64,000 bases of DNA from an uncultured Eubacteriales bacterium (GCA_900544295.1 UQUO01000001.1:1-64000), one strand, 5' to 3'. Positions 25,173-34,271 are shown, counted from the stretch's first letter. Notes: generated from the letters alone by a model not told the origin. A program made the numbers and translations.

Positions 25173-26548
25173 TGGCTGAAGAACGCAAGGACAGCTTTGC
25201 TGAAACGGTAGACACTGCGGCCTCCGCAGCGCACACGGTCAAGGGCGCCATCAAAGCCGGCAAGGCGATTTCCGGTGCGGCCAAGGGCGCTGCTGCCGGC
25301 GGTCCCTATGGGGCTGTGGCCGGGGCAGTCTGGGCCGGACGCAAGCATATCGGCAAGATCGTTGCCGTCATTGTCATTTTGCTTCTGTTGCCGGTCCTGT
25401 TTGTTTTGATGCTTCCCGGGCTGATTTTCGGCGGTTTGATCAACGCTTTTTCACCGTCGGACACAGAGCAGCCTGTCCTCAACAGCGAAACTGCAATCGT
25501 GGAGAACGCCAACGACATCACTTTTACCATCAACTCCATCTTGGGCGAAGCGCTGGACGATGTGATGGCCCGCATTGAAGCGGACTTTGCTTCTTCCGGC
25601 GCTGACCAGATGGAAGTTAAAAATCCCTATTCCTCCGGCCCTGTCTACAACGCCAACCTCATCGTCTCGCAGTATTGCGCTGCCCGGGATGAGGATTTTG
25701 AGAGCATTTCGCTGGATGATCTGGCCGCTGTCCTGCGGGAGAACAAAGAGCATCTCTACTCTTATACCAGCGTGCGGGAGAGCCGCGAGGTCACATCCGA
25801 AGACCCGGAGACCGGGAAGGAAACCACAACCACCGAGATCTGGATGGTCTACACCATCCGCTACAACGGCGAGTCCTATCTTGCCGACCATGTTTTCGCG
25901 CTTACGGATGAGCAGAAAGAGCTTGCCTCCGATTATGCCTCTAACCTGAGCATGTTCCTGGGGGACGGCCTGCTGCAGAACCTGACAGAATGGACTGGAA
26001 ACAGCATCCCCTCCCTGGGCGATGTGACCTTTACAGACGGCGTGACGCCGGTGGTCTATTTCAACCAGCTGGACGAGCGTTATGCCAGCCAGCCCTACGG
26101 CACCGACAATATCGGCGGCTACGGGTGTGGGCCTACCGCCATGTCCATTGTGGTGTCCTCCCTCACGGACGAAACTGTGGAACCGGTTGCGATGGCCCAG
26201 TGGTCCTACGAAAACGGCTACTGGTGCAAGAGCAGCGGCTCCTATCACGCATTGATCCCCGCCGCCGCTGAAGCATGGGGCCTGCCGGTATCCGGCTGTA
26301 CGACTTCCGAACCCCAGCGGATATTGGACGCCCTGGCTGAAGGAAAGCTGGTGGTGGCGATTATGGCAGAGGGCCATTTTACTTCATCCGGGCATTTTAT
26401 CGTTCTCCGTGGCGTGAAAGACGGTCAGATCATGGTGGCGGACCCGGCCAGCTACAAGCGCAGCGAACAGCTCTGGGATCTATCCATCATCCTAAACGAA
26501 GCAAGCCGCCGTGCTGGAGCAGGCGGTCCTTTCTGGATCATAGGCTGA
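25172..26548 (+). CDS. Membrane-anchored C39-like cysteine peptidase, T4SS operon
   Basis: A 458-residue protein. After an Ala/Gly-rich cytosolic N terminus there is one strong membrane helix (residues about 65-90), then a roughly 180-residue outer domain. The C-terminal domain is a Peptidase_C39_2-type fold with catalytic Cys in GGYGCGPTAMSIV (near residue 318), His in SSGHFIVLRGV (near 412) and Asp in MVADPASY. Such proteins could cut cell wall or a secreted partner during conjugation, a role taken by CwlT-like hydrolases elsewhere. Start overlaps the previous stop by 1 nt. The target is unknown. Confidence 0.78.
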   Translation: MAEERKDSFAETVDTAASAAHTVKGAIKAGKAISGAAKGAAAGGPYGAVAGAVWAGRKHIGKIVAVIVILLLLPVLFVLMLPGLIFGGLINAFSPSDTEQPVLNSETAIVENANDITFTINSILGEALDDVMARIEADFASSGADQMEVKNPYSSGPVYNANLIVSQYCAARDEDFESISLDDLAAVLRENKEHLYSYTSVRESREVTSEDPETGKETTTTEIWMVYTIRYNGESYLADHVFALTDEQKELASDYASNLSMFLGDGLLQNLTEWTGNSIPSLGDVTFTDGVTPVVYFNQLDERYASQPYGTDNIGGYGCGPTAMSIVVSSLTDETVEPVAMAQWSYENGYWCKSSGSYHALIPAAAEAWGLPVSGCTTSEPQRILDALAEGKLVVAIMAEGHFTSSGHFIVLRGVKDGQIMVADPASYKRSEQLWDLSIILNEASRRAGAGGPFWIIG

Positions 26549-26580
26549 CCTGCCCCTCGGCTGCGGAAACGAGGTAATAC

Positions 26581-29500
26581 ATGAGCAACAAAAACGACCA
26601 TGATACTTATATCATACCGCCGAATTTTATAGAAACAGGCACTTTTTTCGGCGGTATGTTCCGTGCGCGGAATGTGATCGAGGCCGGCATCCTGGTGTTT
26701 GCCATCGGGGCGCCGGTTTTTCTGTTCCTTCCGTTTGGGCTGACCACCCGCATCATCATTTTGTGCCTGACCGCTCTTCCGGTAGGGCTGGTCGCTTTGA
26801 TCGGCATATCCGGGGAGAGCCTTTCGCAGTTCCTGGTCACCTTTTTGAAGTACCTGCGGAACCGCCGCGTTGTCGGCGGTGACGGTGAGCAGCCGGAGGA
26901 TAAGGCGGCGCCCTCCAAATCGGCCGGCAAGCATCTCAAGCAGCGGCCTCCCAAGGAGAAAAAGCCCAAGGCCCCGAAGCGCCGGCGGGCTGGTGAGGCA
27001 GATTTCCCGGCTGAATTCGATGAAGTGCGCGGCTATGAGATCCGTGAAAAGCTGCGGCCCAAGAAAAATGCCAAAAAGGAGCGTCCTGCTAAGGCCAATA
27101 AGGCGAAAAAGAAAGCAAAGAAGCGCCCTGAAAAGGAGCGCCTGCCTAAACGCCCTGCCCATGTCAAGGAGCAGAAGCCCGCCTGCCTCAATCCTGTGGC
27201 AGATTATCTGCCCATTGAGAAGGTGGAGAATGGCATTATCTATACCAAAGACCATCGGTTTGTCAAGGTGGTCGAGGTGGTCCCTATCAACTTCATGCTG
27301 CGGAGCGCCAGAGAGCAGAGGAATATCATCTACTCCTTCGTTTCGTACTTGAAAATCTCGCCCGTCAAGCTTCAAATCAAGGTTCTGACCCGCCGCGCGG
27401 ACATCAACCGCCACCTGGACACGGTGCGCCGGGAGATGGCCCATGAGGAAAACGAGCAGTGCCGCTTGATGCAGGAGGATTACCTGAACTTTGTGCAGCA
27501 GGTCGGCTCCCGTGAGGCTGTTACACGGCGGTTTTTCCTGATTTTCGAGTATGAGCCCTGGGCCAATACCCGGCGGTCGGAGCAGGAAGATGAAGCAATC
27601 CAGTCCCTCCAGAGCGCCGTCCATACGGCCTCCAACTACCTGCGCCAGTGTGGGAACGAGGTCATTGCACCCGAAAACGAGGACGAATTTACCGTTGATG
27701 TCCTCTATAACCTGCTGTGCCGGAACGAGAGCGCCGTCAAGCCGCTGTCGGTACGGGCGCAGGAGGTGGTGGCGCAGTATATGGAGCAAGGCCGGGAGAA
27801 TGAAATCAATCATATCCCGGCGGCGGAGTTTGCCGCCCCCCGAAGCATTGATTTTTCCCATGGGCGCTATATCTGCATTGACGGCTTGTACTATGCCTAC
27901 CTGCTGATCCCCTCGGACGGGTACAAAACGCAGGTGCCTGCGGGCTGGCTGAGCCTGATCGTCAATGCCGGCGACGGTATCGACATGGATATGTTCCTCG
28001 TCCGCCAGCCCAAAGAGCGCATCATCCAGCGGGTGGGCCAGCAGCTCCGTATCAACCGCTCTAAAATCAAAGACGCCAGCGACACGAACACCGATTTTGA
28101 CGACATCGACGGCGCCATCCGGAGCGGATATTTCTTAAAGGAGGGTCTTGCCAACAACGAAGATTTTTATTACCTGAACCTGCTGATTACTGTGACGGCC
28201 CCCTCTGTGGAGGATTTGGAGTGGAAAGTCAGCGAAATGAAAAAGCTCCTGCTTTCGCAGGATATGAATGTCAGCGCCTGCCACTTCCGTGAAGAGCAGG
28301 CGTTTCTTTCTGCCCTCCCGCTGGTCTCTATGGAGAAAGGGCTCTATGAGCGCGGCAAGCGCAACCTGCTGACGGGCGGCGCGGCCAGCTGCTATCCCTT
28401 TACCAGCTTTGAGATGTGCGATGACAACGGCATTTTGCTGGGAGTCAATAAATATAACAGCTCCCTGATTATCGTGGATATTTTCAATTCCTCGATTTAT
28501 AAGAACGCCAATATGGCGATCCTGGGCACCAGCGGCGCCGGTAAGACCTTTACTCTTCAACTGATGGGGCTCAGGATGAGGCGCAAGAACATCCCCGTTT
28601 TTATCATTGCGCCGCTAAAAGGGCACGAGTTCCACCGTGCCTGTGCCAATGTGGGCGGTGAGTTTATCCAGATCTCCCCGGCCAGCCCGCACTGTATCAA
28701 TGTCATGGAGATCCGCAAGGTGGATCGGTCGGTCAATGAAATACTGGACGGCCCCGGTATCCAGCTCTCGGAACTGGCGGCGAAGATCCAGCAGCTGCAC
28801 ATTTTCTTCAGCTTACTTATTCCCGATATGACCCATGAGGAACGCCAGCTGCTGGATGAGGCGCTGATCCGTACCTACAATGCCAAAGGCATTACCCATG
28901 ACAACGCCTCTCTGGAAGACCCGGCCAATCCGGGCCACTACCGGGAGATGCCGGTGCTGGGCGACCTGTATGAGATTTTGAAGGCCGCCCCGGAAACCAC
29001 CCGCATGGCCCATATCCTCAACCGTCTGGTGAACGGTTCCGCCAGCACCTTTAACAAGGCCACCAATGTGCGACTGGATAACAAATACACCGTACTGGAC
29101 ATTTCCTCCCTCACCGGCGATTTGCTGACTGTGGGGATGTTTGTGGTGCTCGATTTCGTGTGGGACCGCGCCAAAGCCGACCGCACCGAGGAAAAAGCCA
29201 TTTTTATCGACGAGTGCTGGCAGCTTCTTTCCGGCGCCGGCGCCACGGGCACCCGGTTGGCTGGCGATTTCGTGCTGGAAATTTTTAAGACCATCCGCGG
29301 CTATGGCGGTTCAGCGGTCTGCGCCAGCCAGGACCTGAACGACTTTTTCAATCTGGACGAAGGCCGTTTTGGGAAAGGCATTATCAACAACAGCAAGACC
29401 AAAATTATCCTCAATCTGGAGGATGACGAGGCAGAACGGGTCCAGGAGACCCTGCACCTGTCCGACGCGGAAACGATGGAGGTCACCCACTTTGAACGCG

Positions 29501-29643
29501 GCAACGGCTTGATTTCCACCAATAACAATAACATCATGGTGGAATTTAAGGCCAGCCCGCTGGAAAAGGATTTGATCACCACCGACCGCCGCGAATTGCG
29601 TGAAATTTTGGAGCGCAAGCGCCGTGAGCAGGAATCTGCATAG
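26581..29643 (+). CDS. VirB4-like T4SS ATPase with fused PrgI domain
   Basis: A 1020-residue protein. Residues 1 to about 95 are PrgI-like: a conserved head (YIIPPNFIETGTFFGGMF) and two membrane helices. A very Lys/Pro/Ala-rich linker runs from about 100 to 200. The rest is VirB4/TraE: Walker A GTSGAGKT near 649-656, Walker B KAIFIDECWQLLSG near 872, then SQDLNDFF and a NNSKTKIILN sensor region. It powers substrate translocation and channel assembly. In many Gram-positive elements PrgI and VirB4 are separate adjacent genes; here they are one. Confidence 0.93.
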   Translation: MSNKNDHDTYIIPPNFIETGTFFGGMFRARNVIEAGILVFAIGAPVFLFLPFGLTTRIIILCLTALPVGLVALIGISGESLSQFLVTFLKYLRNRRVVGGDGEQPEDKAAPSKSAGKHLKQRPPKEKKPKAPKRRRAGEADFPAEFDEVRGYEIREKLRPKKNAKKERPAKANKAKKKAKKRPEKERLPKRPAHVKEQKPACLNPVADYLPIEKVENGIIYTKDHRFVKVVEVVPINFMLRSAREQRNIIYSFVSYLKISPVKLQIKVLTRRADINRHLDTVRREMAHEENEQCRLMQEDYLNFVQQVGSREAVTRRFFLIFEYEPWANTRRSEQEDEAIQSLQSAVHTASNYLRQCGNEVIAPENEDEFTVDVLYNLLCRNESAVKPLSVRAQEVVAQYMEQGRENEINHIPAAEFAAPRSIDFSHGRYICIDGLYYAYLLIPSDGYKTQVPAGWLSLIVNAGDGIDMDMFLVRQPKERIIQRVGQQLRINRSKIKDASDTNTDFDDIDGAIRSGYFLKEGLANNEDFYYLNLLITVTAPSVEDLEWKVSEMKKLLLSQDMNVSACHFREEQAFLSALPLVSMEKGLYERGKRNLLTGGAASCYPFTSFEMCDDNGILLGVNKYNSSLIIVDIFNSSIYKNANMAILGTSGAGKTFTLQLMGLRMRRKNIPVFIIAPLKGHEFHRACANVGGEFIQISPASPHCINVMEIRKVDRSVNEILDGPGIQLSELAAKIQQLHIFFSLLIPDMTHEERQLLDEALIRTYNAKGITHDNASLEDPANPGHYREMPVLGDLYEILKAAPETTRMAHILNRLVNGSASTFNKATNVRLDNKYTVLDISSLTGDLLTVGMFVVLDFVWDRAKADRTEEKAIFIDECWQLLSGAGATGTRLAGDFVLEIFKTIRGYGGSAVCASQDLNDFFNLDEGRFGKGIINNSKTKIILNLEDDEAERVQETLHLSDAETMEVTHFERGNGLISTNNNNIMVEFKASPLEKDLITTDRRELREILERKRREQESA

Positions 29644-29832
29644 GTTCAAATGATATATGCGAGGTGAATCCCATGTTTTGATGTGCTGCGCTGGGTGTGC
29701 GTCTATATGACGCCTTCCATGAAGAAAAGCGCCGGTTTGACGCCCGGATGGCGTCTTTCCGGCATTCCAATGTTCGATAAGGCGTTCCGATGACGCCTTG
29801 ATGACGCCATTTGATAAAGGAGGTGAGCCCCC
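29644..29832 (+). other. Structured intergenic segment inside the T4SS operon
   Basis: No gene. It holds repeated GATGACGCC-like motifs (at about 29708, 29789 and 29799) and a symmetric hairpin at 29731-29763: GCCGG, TTT, GACGCC, loop CGGAT, GGCGTC, TTT, CCGGC. A Shine-Dalgarno AAAGGAGGTG for the next gene ends it. The hairpin has no U tract, so it looks like an RNA processing or stability element rather than a terminator. Confidence 0.5.
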
Positions 29833-30360
29833 ATGAAGACCAGGGCTGAAATCTATGGAAATGAGGCTGCGGACTTGCTGCGGACGGTAACAATGTACCC
29901 TGGCCTCAGTGAACAGCAGCTTCTTTGTTTTCACCCTGGCAAAGAAGATACGGCAAAGGCCCTGCTCTCCCATCTGGAGAAGCAGGGCCGTATTTTTCAA
30001 ACAGAGAGCGGCGGCTATTTCCCGGCCGGCCAGCCGGCAAAACTTGACCGGACGCTTGTCCGGGCAGTGTGGGTCCTGCTGGACTTCATTCAGCGGGCCG
30101 AATACCATGCTCCCGCTGATTTTCCTGTCAAGCTCGTTTTCTTTGCCGATGGCGAACTCTACGAAGTGGCCTGCGTTGAGGACGGGCAGGAGGCGCTTGT
30201 CTGCCATGCCCTGCGGGGCAACAAGGGCGGCAGCCGCCGCATTATTCTGGTCGATTCACCGGCGCAGATCGCCAAAATCGACTGTCCCGGCATTTCCGGG
30301 TTCTGCACCGTAGAGGAAAACGGCCAGACACACTATTTCAAGAAAGCAGGAGGCACATGA
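29833..30360 (+). CDS. Conserved T4SS-operon protein, unknown function
   Basis: A 175-residue cytosolic protein. Residues 10-65 resemble a winged helix (DLLRTVTMYPGLSEQQLLCF, then a segment for a second helix and wing). The rest is a beta-rich domain with CVEDGQEALVCHAL. From memory it may belong to the DUF5697 group seen in Clostridia conjugative elements; I have not been able to check that. Its stop is directly followed by the TTG of the next gene, so the two are coupled. Position between VirB4 and the coupling protein suggests a relaxosome or DNA-processing role, which is inference. Confidence 0.6.
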   Translation: MKTRAEIYGNEAADLLRTVTMYPGLSEQQLLCFHPGKEDTAKALLSHLEKQGRIFQTESGGYFPAGQPAKLDRTLVRAVWVLLDFIQRAEYHAPADFPVKLVFFADGELYEVACVEDGQEALVCHALRGNKGGSRRIILVDSPAQIAKIDCPGISGFCTVEENGQTHYFKKAGGT

Positions 30361-31023
30361 TTGGATCGAAAACTTATATCCCGCCGGATTGGGAGCATCC
30401 TTGACGATATATCCCGGCTGAGCAACGCGCTGTATGCGATGGACACCACCGACATCCAGCGTTATCCCGATAACTATGAGACCCTTTCCACCGATGCCGC
30501 GCTGCGGGCAGAGCGTATTGCCTGCCGGCTGCGGCATTTGATTTATTCCAGCACGACCATCCGCAAGGGCGATTACCTCAAGTCAGCCAGTGTGATGCAC
30601 GGCATCACCATCACCTATGAAAACGAGGTACTTGCTGTGACACTGCCCAGCCTTCTGCCAAAGCGCAGGCAGCGGCAGAGCGCCGAGTTTCTGCTGGACC
30701 CCCTCTATTTTGCCCTGGAGCAGTACGCCAAAGAGAACACTTTGCCTCACTACCGGGAATGTGTTGTCTGCTTCGCCCAGGTATATGACCAGGCGCTCCC
30801 CACCAGGCGGGTGCGCGACTATGACAATCTGGAGGAAAAGCAGATTTTAGATCTGCTGTCCTCTTTTGTAATGGCGGATGATACCGGCCTGCTGTGTGAT
30901 GCCTATAACACCGCCGAGCTGGGCGAGCAGGACTGCACGATGATTTTCGTCATGGAGAAGCACCGCTTTCCCGGGTGGCTTGCAGAGCATAAACCGGACC
31001 TGAAATCCATCTCGGATTTTTGA
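30361..31023 (+). CDS. Conserved T4SS-operon protein, unknown function (DUF6100-like)
   Basis: A 220-residue cytosolic protein starting at TTG 30361, with GGAGG 10 nt upstream; the start codon follows the previous stop with no gap. It has a charged helical N-terminal half and a mixed C-terminal half (ECVVCFAQVYDQALPTRR; CTMIFVMEKHRFPGWL). The family name DUF6100 is my recollection only. No catalytic motif is evident. It is followed by a 270-nt stretch that includes an 8-bp hairpin at 31112-31143 (TTTTACCG/CGGTAAAA) and a complete anti-16S match. Confidence 0.6.
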   Translation: MDRKLISRRIGSILDDISRLSNALYAMDTTDIQRYPDNYETLSTDAALRAERIACRLRHLIYSSTTIRKGDYLKSASVMHGITITYENEVLAVTLPSLLPKRRQRQSAEFLLDPLYFALEQYAKENTLPHYRECVVCFAQVYDQALPTRRVRDYDNLEEKQILDLLSSFVMADDTGLLCDAYNTAELGEQDCTMIFVMEKHRFPGWLAEHKPDLKSISDF

Positions 31024-31171
31024 GCATTTTAGGCCCCTTCCGGCCCGACATCCCGCGAAGCCGCTGAAAGCCCCGGATTTTCGGGCTTGCGGCCATTTGG
31101 GAGAGGCCTTATTTTACCGAAGTTCTCAGTCATTACGGTAAAAATCCAGCACCGACAAAGGAGGTGATCCC

Positions 31172-31296
31172 TTGGGAAAAACAGCCGCACTTTTCCACAG
31201 CCGGATACGCTCCCGTTCCGGCTTTTATCGCTGACCGCCATCTCTGGAGAGTTCCCAACCAGCCAGCTGAACCGTCTCCCGGCCAGCCCCTACTAT
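31172..31296 (+). other. Frameshifted 5' segment of the Replic_Relax-like gene
   Basis: Full anti-16S sequence AAGGAGGTGATC (31159-31170) precedes TTG 31172. Frame 0 stops after 20 codons; the -1 frame is the one continuing into the 31297 gene. TTG-GGA-AAA-ACA offers a G GGA AAA heptamer at codons 2-3. Confidence 0.5.
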
Positions 31297-32295
31297 TTGG
31301 AGGCGGTCGTGACCTCGCTCAAAAAGAACGGGCTGCTGCGGACCTATTATCGTGACAGGCTCCGGGGCTATCGGCTGGGGGCAAAGGCCAAGGCCGCCCT
31401 GCTGGACGGCTGGCCGGAGCGTTTCTCTCCCTACCTGACCGGCGACACCGACACCAACCGCCTCAAGAGCGAGGTGAACCGGCGGCTCCGGCTCCACCGC
31501 CTCGCGGAAACCTATGTCACGATGGACAATGCGGGGATCGGGCTCTTTCAGGATGAAAAGCCGAAGGTTTTTTCGCCGCAGGGCTATCACGGCGAAGCCA
31601 TCGAGTATCCCGCCTTTTACAGTTCCCGTGAAGTCAAGGAAATGGGAATCGACGCTACGCAGGTGCGAAGTTCCCGGTTCGCAGGGGTGCTTCTTGCGCC
31701 CACCGGCATTTTTGTCACCTACAACAGCGGCGCTGCCCTGATGAAATGGCGCTGCAAATCCGAGATACGGGTAAAGGCGCTGATGTGGAGCGTCCTGTGC
31801 CAGAAGCGTTTGGCCGGGCAGTACCGCGCCGAAGATGTGCATGGGCTGGTGCTGGGCGACAGCATGGAACTGGCCTACCAGATGCTCACCAGCACCGGCG
31901 GGGCCAAGCACGACTATTTCATGCTGGACGGCAGCTACGACCATTTTTATTTTCTCACAAATAACCACCAGGGGGAGGTGATCCTTGCTTTACTGTGTGA
32001 TCCCTTGAAAACCGCAGAGCTTAACCGCATTCTGTCCCAGGGCTTGATTGCCGGGAACACCGGAAAGGCCATTGAGCAGGATGCCGCGGAGCAGGACGGA
32101 ACGCCGGTGCTGTTCGGCTACTCCTGCGACTTGCCCCGGATCACGCGCTTCAGCACCTCCCTCGACCTGATGGAGCGCCCTGGCACACTGATCTGCTTCG
32201 ACTTCCAGGCAGATGTGCTGCGCCGCTACTGCGGTAGCCGGGTCCGCTTTCAAACCATTGATTTCACAAAATTCGAGGGGAGGTTGTTCCCATAG
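31297..32295 (+). CDS. Replic_Relax-like DNA-binding protein, 5' end out of frame
   Basis: The part with an intact frame from a legal start (TTG 31297) is 332 residues. The coding signal clearly begins earlier: in the same frame 31174-31296 reads LPFRLLSLTAISGEFPTSQL and joins a winged helix (AVVTSLKKNGLLRTYYRDRL), but there is no start codon before a stop at 31165. The only good start is TTG 31172 with a full-length Shine-Dalgarno (AAGGAGGTGATC), and it reads one frame off. Either a -1 frameshift at G GGA AAA or a lost A explains this. The wHTH plus alpha/beta domain resembles replication-relaxation proteins next to coupling-protein genes. It may help at oriT. Confidence 0.6.
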   Translation: MEAVVTSLKKNGLLRTYYRDRLRGYRLGAKAKAALLDGWPERFSPYLTGDTDTNRLKSEVNRRLRLHRLAETYVTMDNAGIGLFQDEKPKVFSPQGYHGEAIEYPAFYSSREVKEMGIDATQVRSSRFAGVLLAPTGIFVTYNSGAALMKWRCKSEIRVKALMWSVLCQKRLAGQYRAEDVHGLVLGDSMELAYQMLTSTGGAKHDYFMLDGSYDHFYFLTNNHQGEVILALLCDPLKTAELNRILSQGLIAGNTGKAIEQDAAEQDGTPVLFGYSCDLPRITRFSTSLDLMERPGTLICFDFQADVLRRYCGSRVRFQTIDFTKFEGRLFP

Positions 32296-34244
32296 ATAAG
32301 AAGAAACTCATTGCAGGCCTGATCGCTGCGCCGTTCGCCATCCTTGCGATTCTCTACGCAGGCGGCTTTCTGGGGCAGATATTGGGCAACTACGCGGCAT
32401 GGAAACAGGGCGGCGGCATCCCCGGAGACGGCACATCTCCGGCGGCAGCGTCGCCCGATTTTATTACCTGCCTGACCTCTGTGCTCCATCCGCCCTATGG
32501 GGTGTACGGGGTGCTGATCTGCATTGGCCTGCTGGCGATCCTGCTGCTCATGGTCATGCGGATGGGCTACAGTGATACCGGCGAGTATGACACGGACCGG
32601 AACTTTGTCTATTCGGCCAAGGGCACCTATGGCACCTCCGGCTGGATGGGCCGCAAGGAAATGAAGGGTGTGCTGGATCTGGTGCCGGATCTGCGCAAGC
32701 ATAAGGGCATTGTGCTGGGGATGCTGGACGGGAAAGCCGTCTGTATTCCCGAGAATCCCCGCATCAACGGCAACCTGGCCGTGTACGGCTCCAGCGGAAG
32801 CATGAAGACCCGTTCGTTCTGTATGAACCGCATCCTTCAGGCGGTGATCCGTGGGGAATCGCTGATCATTTCAGATCCGAAAAGTGAACTCTATGAAAAA
32901 TCCAGCGAGTACCTGCGGGAGCAGGGCTATTGTGTCAAGGTTTTCAACCTGGTGCTGCCGGAAAATTCAGACAGCTGGAACTGCCTTTCCGAAGTGGAAG
33001 GGCAGGAACTGATGGCTCAGCTTTTTGTGGATGTCATCATCAAGAACACCAACAGCACCGGCAAGGGCGACCACTTCTGGGACAGCTGCGAAATGAACCT
33101 GCTGAAAGCTCTTGTCCTCTATGTGGATCAAAGCTACGCGAAAGAAAACCGTAATATCGGCGAGGTGTACCGGTTGCTGACATTGAACGGGGAATCCGAC
33201 CTGGACAACCTGTTTGATGTTCTGCCGCCCACCCATCCTGCCAAAGCGCCCTACAGTCTGTTCAAGCAGGCCAGCGACACGGTGCGCAGCGGCGTCATCA
33301 TCGGCCTTGGCTCCCGGCTGCAGGTGTTCCAGTCGGAACTCATCAAGAAGATCACCACCCGGGATGAGATCGACTTGGAACTGCCCGGCCAGGAGAGGTG
33401 CGCTTACTTCCTCGTTACCAGCGATCAGGACAGCACCTTTGATTTTCTGGCAAGCCTGTTCCTGTCCTTCTGCTTCATCAAGCTGGTGCGGTATGCGGAC
33501 AAGAACTGTGAAGGCGGTAAGCTGCCGGTTCCCGTCCATATCCTGGGGGAAGAGCTCACTGCCTGCGGGACCATTCCGGACCTCTCCCGCCGTCTGAGCG
33601 TCATTCGCTCTCGAAACATATCCATGAGCTGCGTCTTTCAAAACCTTGCGGGTCTCCAAAACCGATACCCGCTCAATCTCTGGCAGGAAATTTTGGGAAA
33701 CTGTGATGCGCAGCTATTTTTGGGCTGCACAGACAGCCTGACGGCGGAATTCATCTCCGAGCGCACCGGTCTGGCCTCTGTGTCAGTGTCCAGTAAATCC
33801 AAGCAGCTGGGCACCTGGCGCATCTCCAATTATACGCCGGAATACCGGGAGACCTCCGGCGTCGGTAAGCGGCCTGTCCTCACCCCGGATGAAGTGCTTC
33901 GTCTGCCGATTACGCAGGCGCTGGTCATTATCCGCGGCCAAAAGGCCCTGAAGGTAGAGAAGATGGACTACTCCAAGCATCCGGAATCCTCCAAGCTCCG
34001 CGACTGCAAAGCCTCCGCGCATATTCCTGAATGGCGCGAGTTGGAGGAACAAGCGCAGCCGAAACCTGCCGCCGCGCCGCCCCCGGCCCCCAAGCCGAAG
34101 GAAAGCGCCCCCAAGAAGCCGGCGGCAAAGAGAAAACCGAAATCTTCCGGTACGCCGGCTGCCCCGAAATCGCCCCCGTCACCGCCTGCTTCCGAGGCCC
34201 CGGACGGGATCATTACCACAGACAAGGACTCGATCCTTTCTTAA
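32292..34244 (+). CDS. VirD4/TraG-type conjugative coupling protein, probable AUA start
   Basis: About 650 residues. It delivers the relaxase-DNA complex to the channel. Two membrane helices lie at about residues 6-26 (LIAGLIAAPFAILAILYAGG) and 78-95. The nucleotide-binding domain has GSSGSMKTRS near 165, where the usual second glycine is Met, SDPKSELYE near 196, and GEELTACGTIPDLSRRLSVI near 415, where family members usually read DEF. The C terminus is Pro/Ala/Lys-rich. No ATG, GTG or TTG lies before the first helix; ATA at 32292 is 8 nt after GGAGG and overlaps the previous stop as ATAG. The nearest legal start, TTG 32382, would cut helix 1. Confidence 0.87.
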   Translation: MDKKKLIAGLIAAPFAILAILYAGGFLGQILGNYAAWKQGGGIPGDGTSPAAASPDFITCLTSVLHPPYGVYGVLICIGLLAILLLMVMRMGYSDTGEYDTDRNFVYSAKGTYGTSGWMGRKEMKGVLDLVPDLRKHKGIVLGMLDGKAVCIPENPRINGNLAVYGSSGSMKTRSFCMNRILQAVIRGESLIISDPKSELYEKSSEYLREQGYCVKVFNLVLPENSDSWNCLSEVEGQELMAQLFVDVIIKNTNSTGKGDHFWDSCEMNLLKALVLYVDQSYAKENRNIGEVYRLLTLNGESDLDNLFDVLPPTHPAKAPYSLFKQASDTVRSGVIIGLGSRLQVFQSELIKKITTRDEIDLELPGQERCAYFLVTSDQDSTFDFLASLFLSFCFIKLVRYADKNCEGGKLPVPVHILGEELTACGTIPDLSRRLSVIRSRNISMSCVFQNLAGLQNRYPLNLWQEILGNCDAQLFLGCTDSLTAEFISERTGLASVSVSSKSKQLGTWRISNYTPEYRETSGVGKRPVLTPDEVLRLPITQALVIIRGQKALKVEKMDYSKHPESSKLRDCKASAHIPEWRELEEQAQPKPAAAPPPAPKPKESAPKKPAAKRKPKSSGTPAAPKSPPSPPASEAPDGIITTDKDSILS

Positions 34245-34271
34245 ATTCACAACATAAGGAGGTTTTTACTT

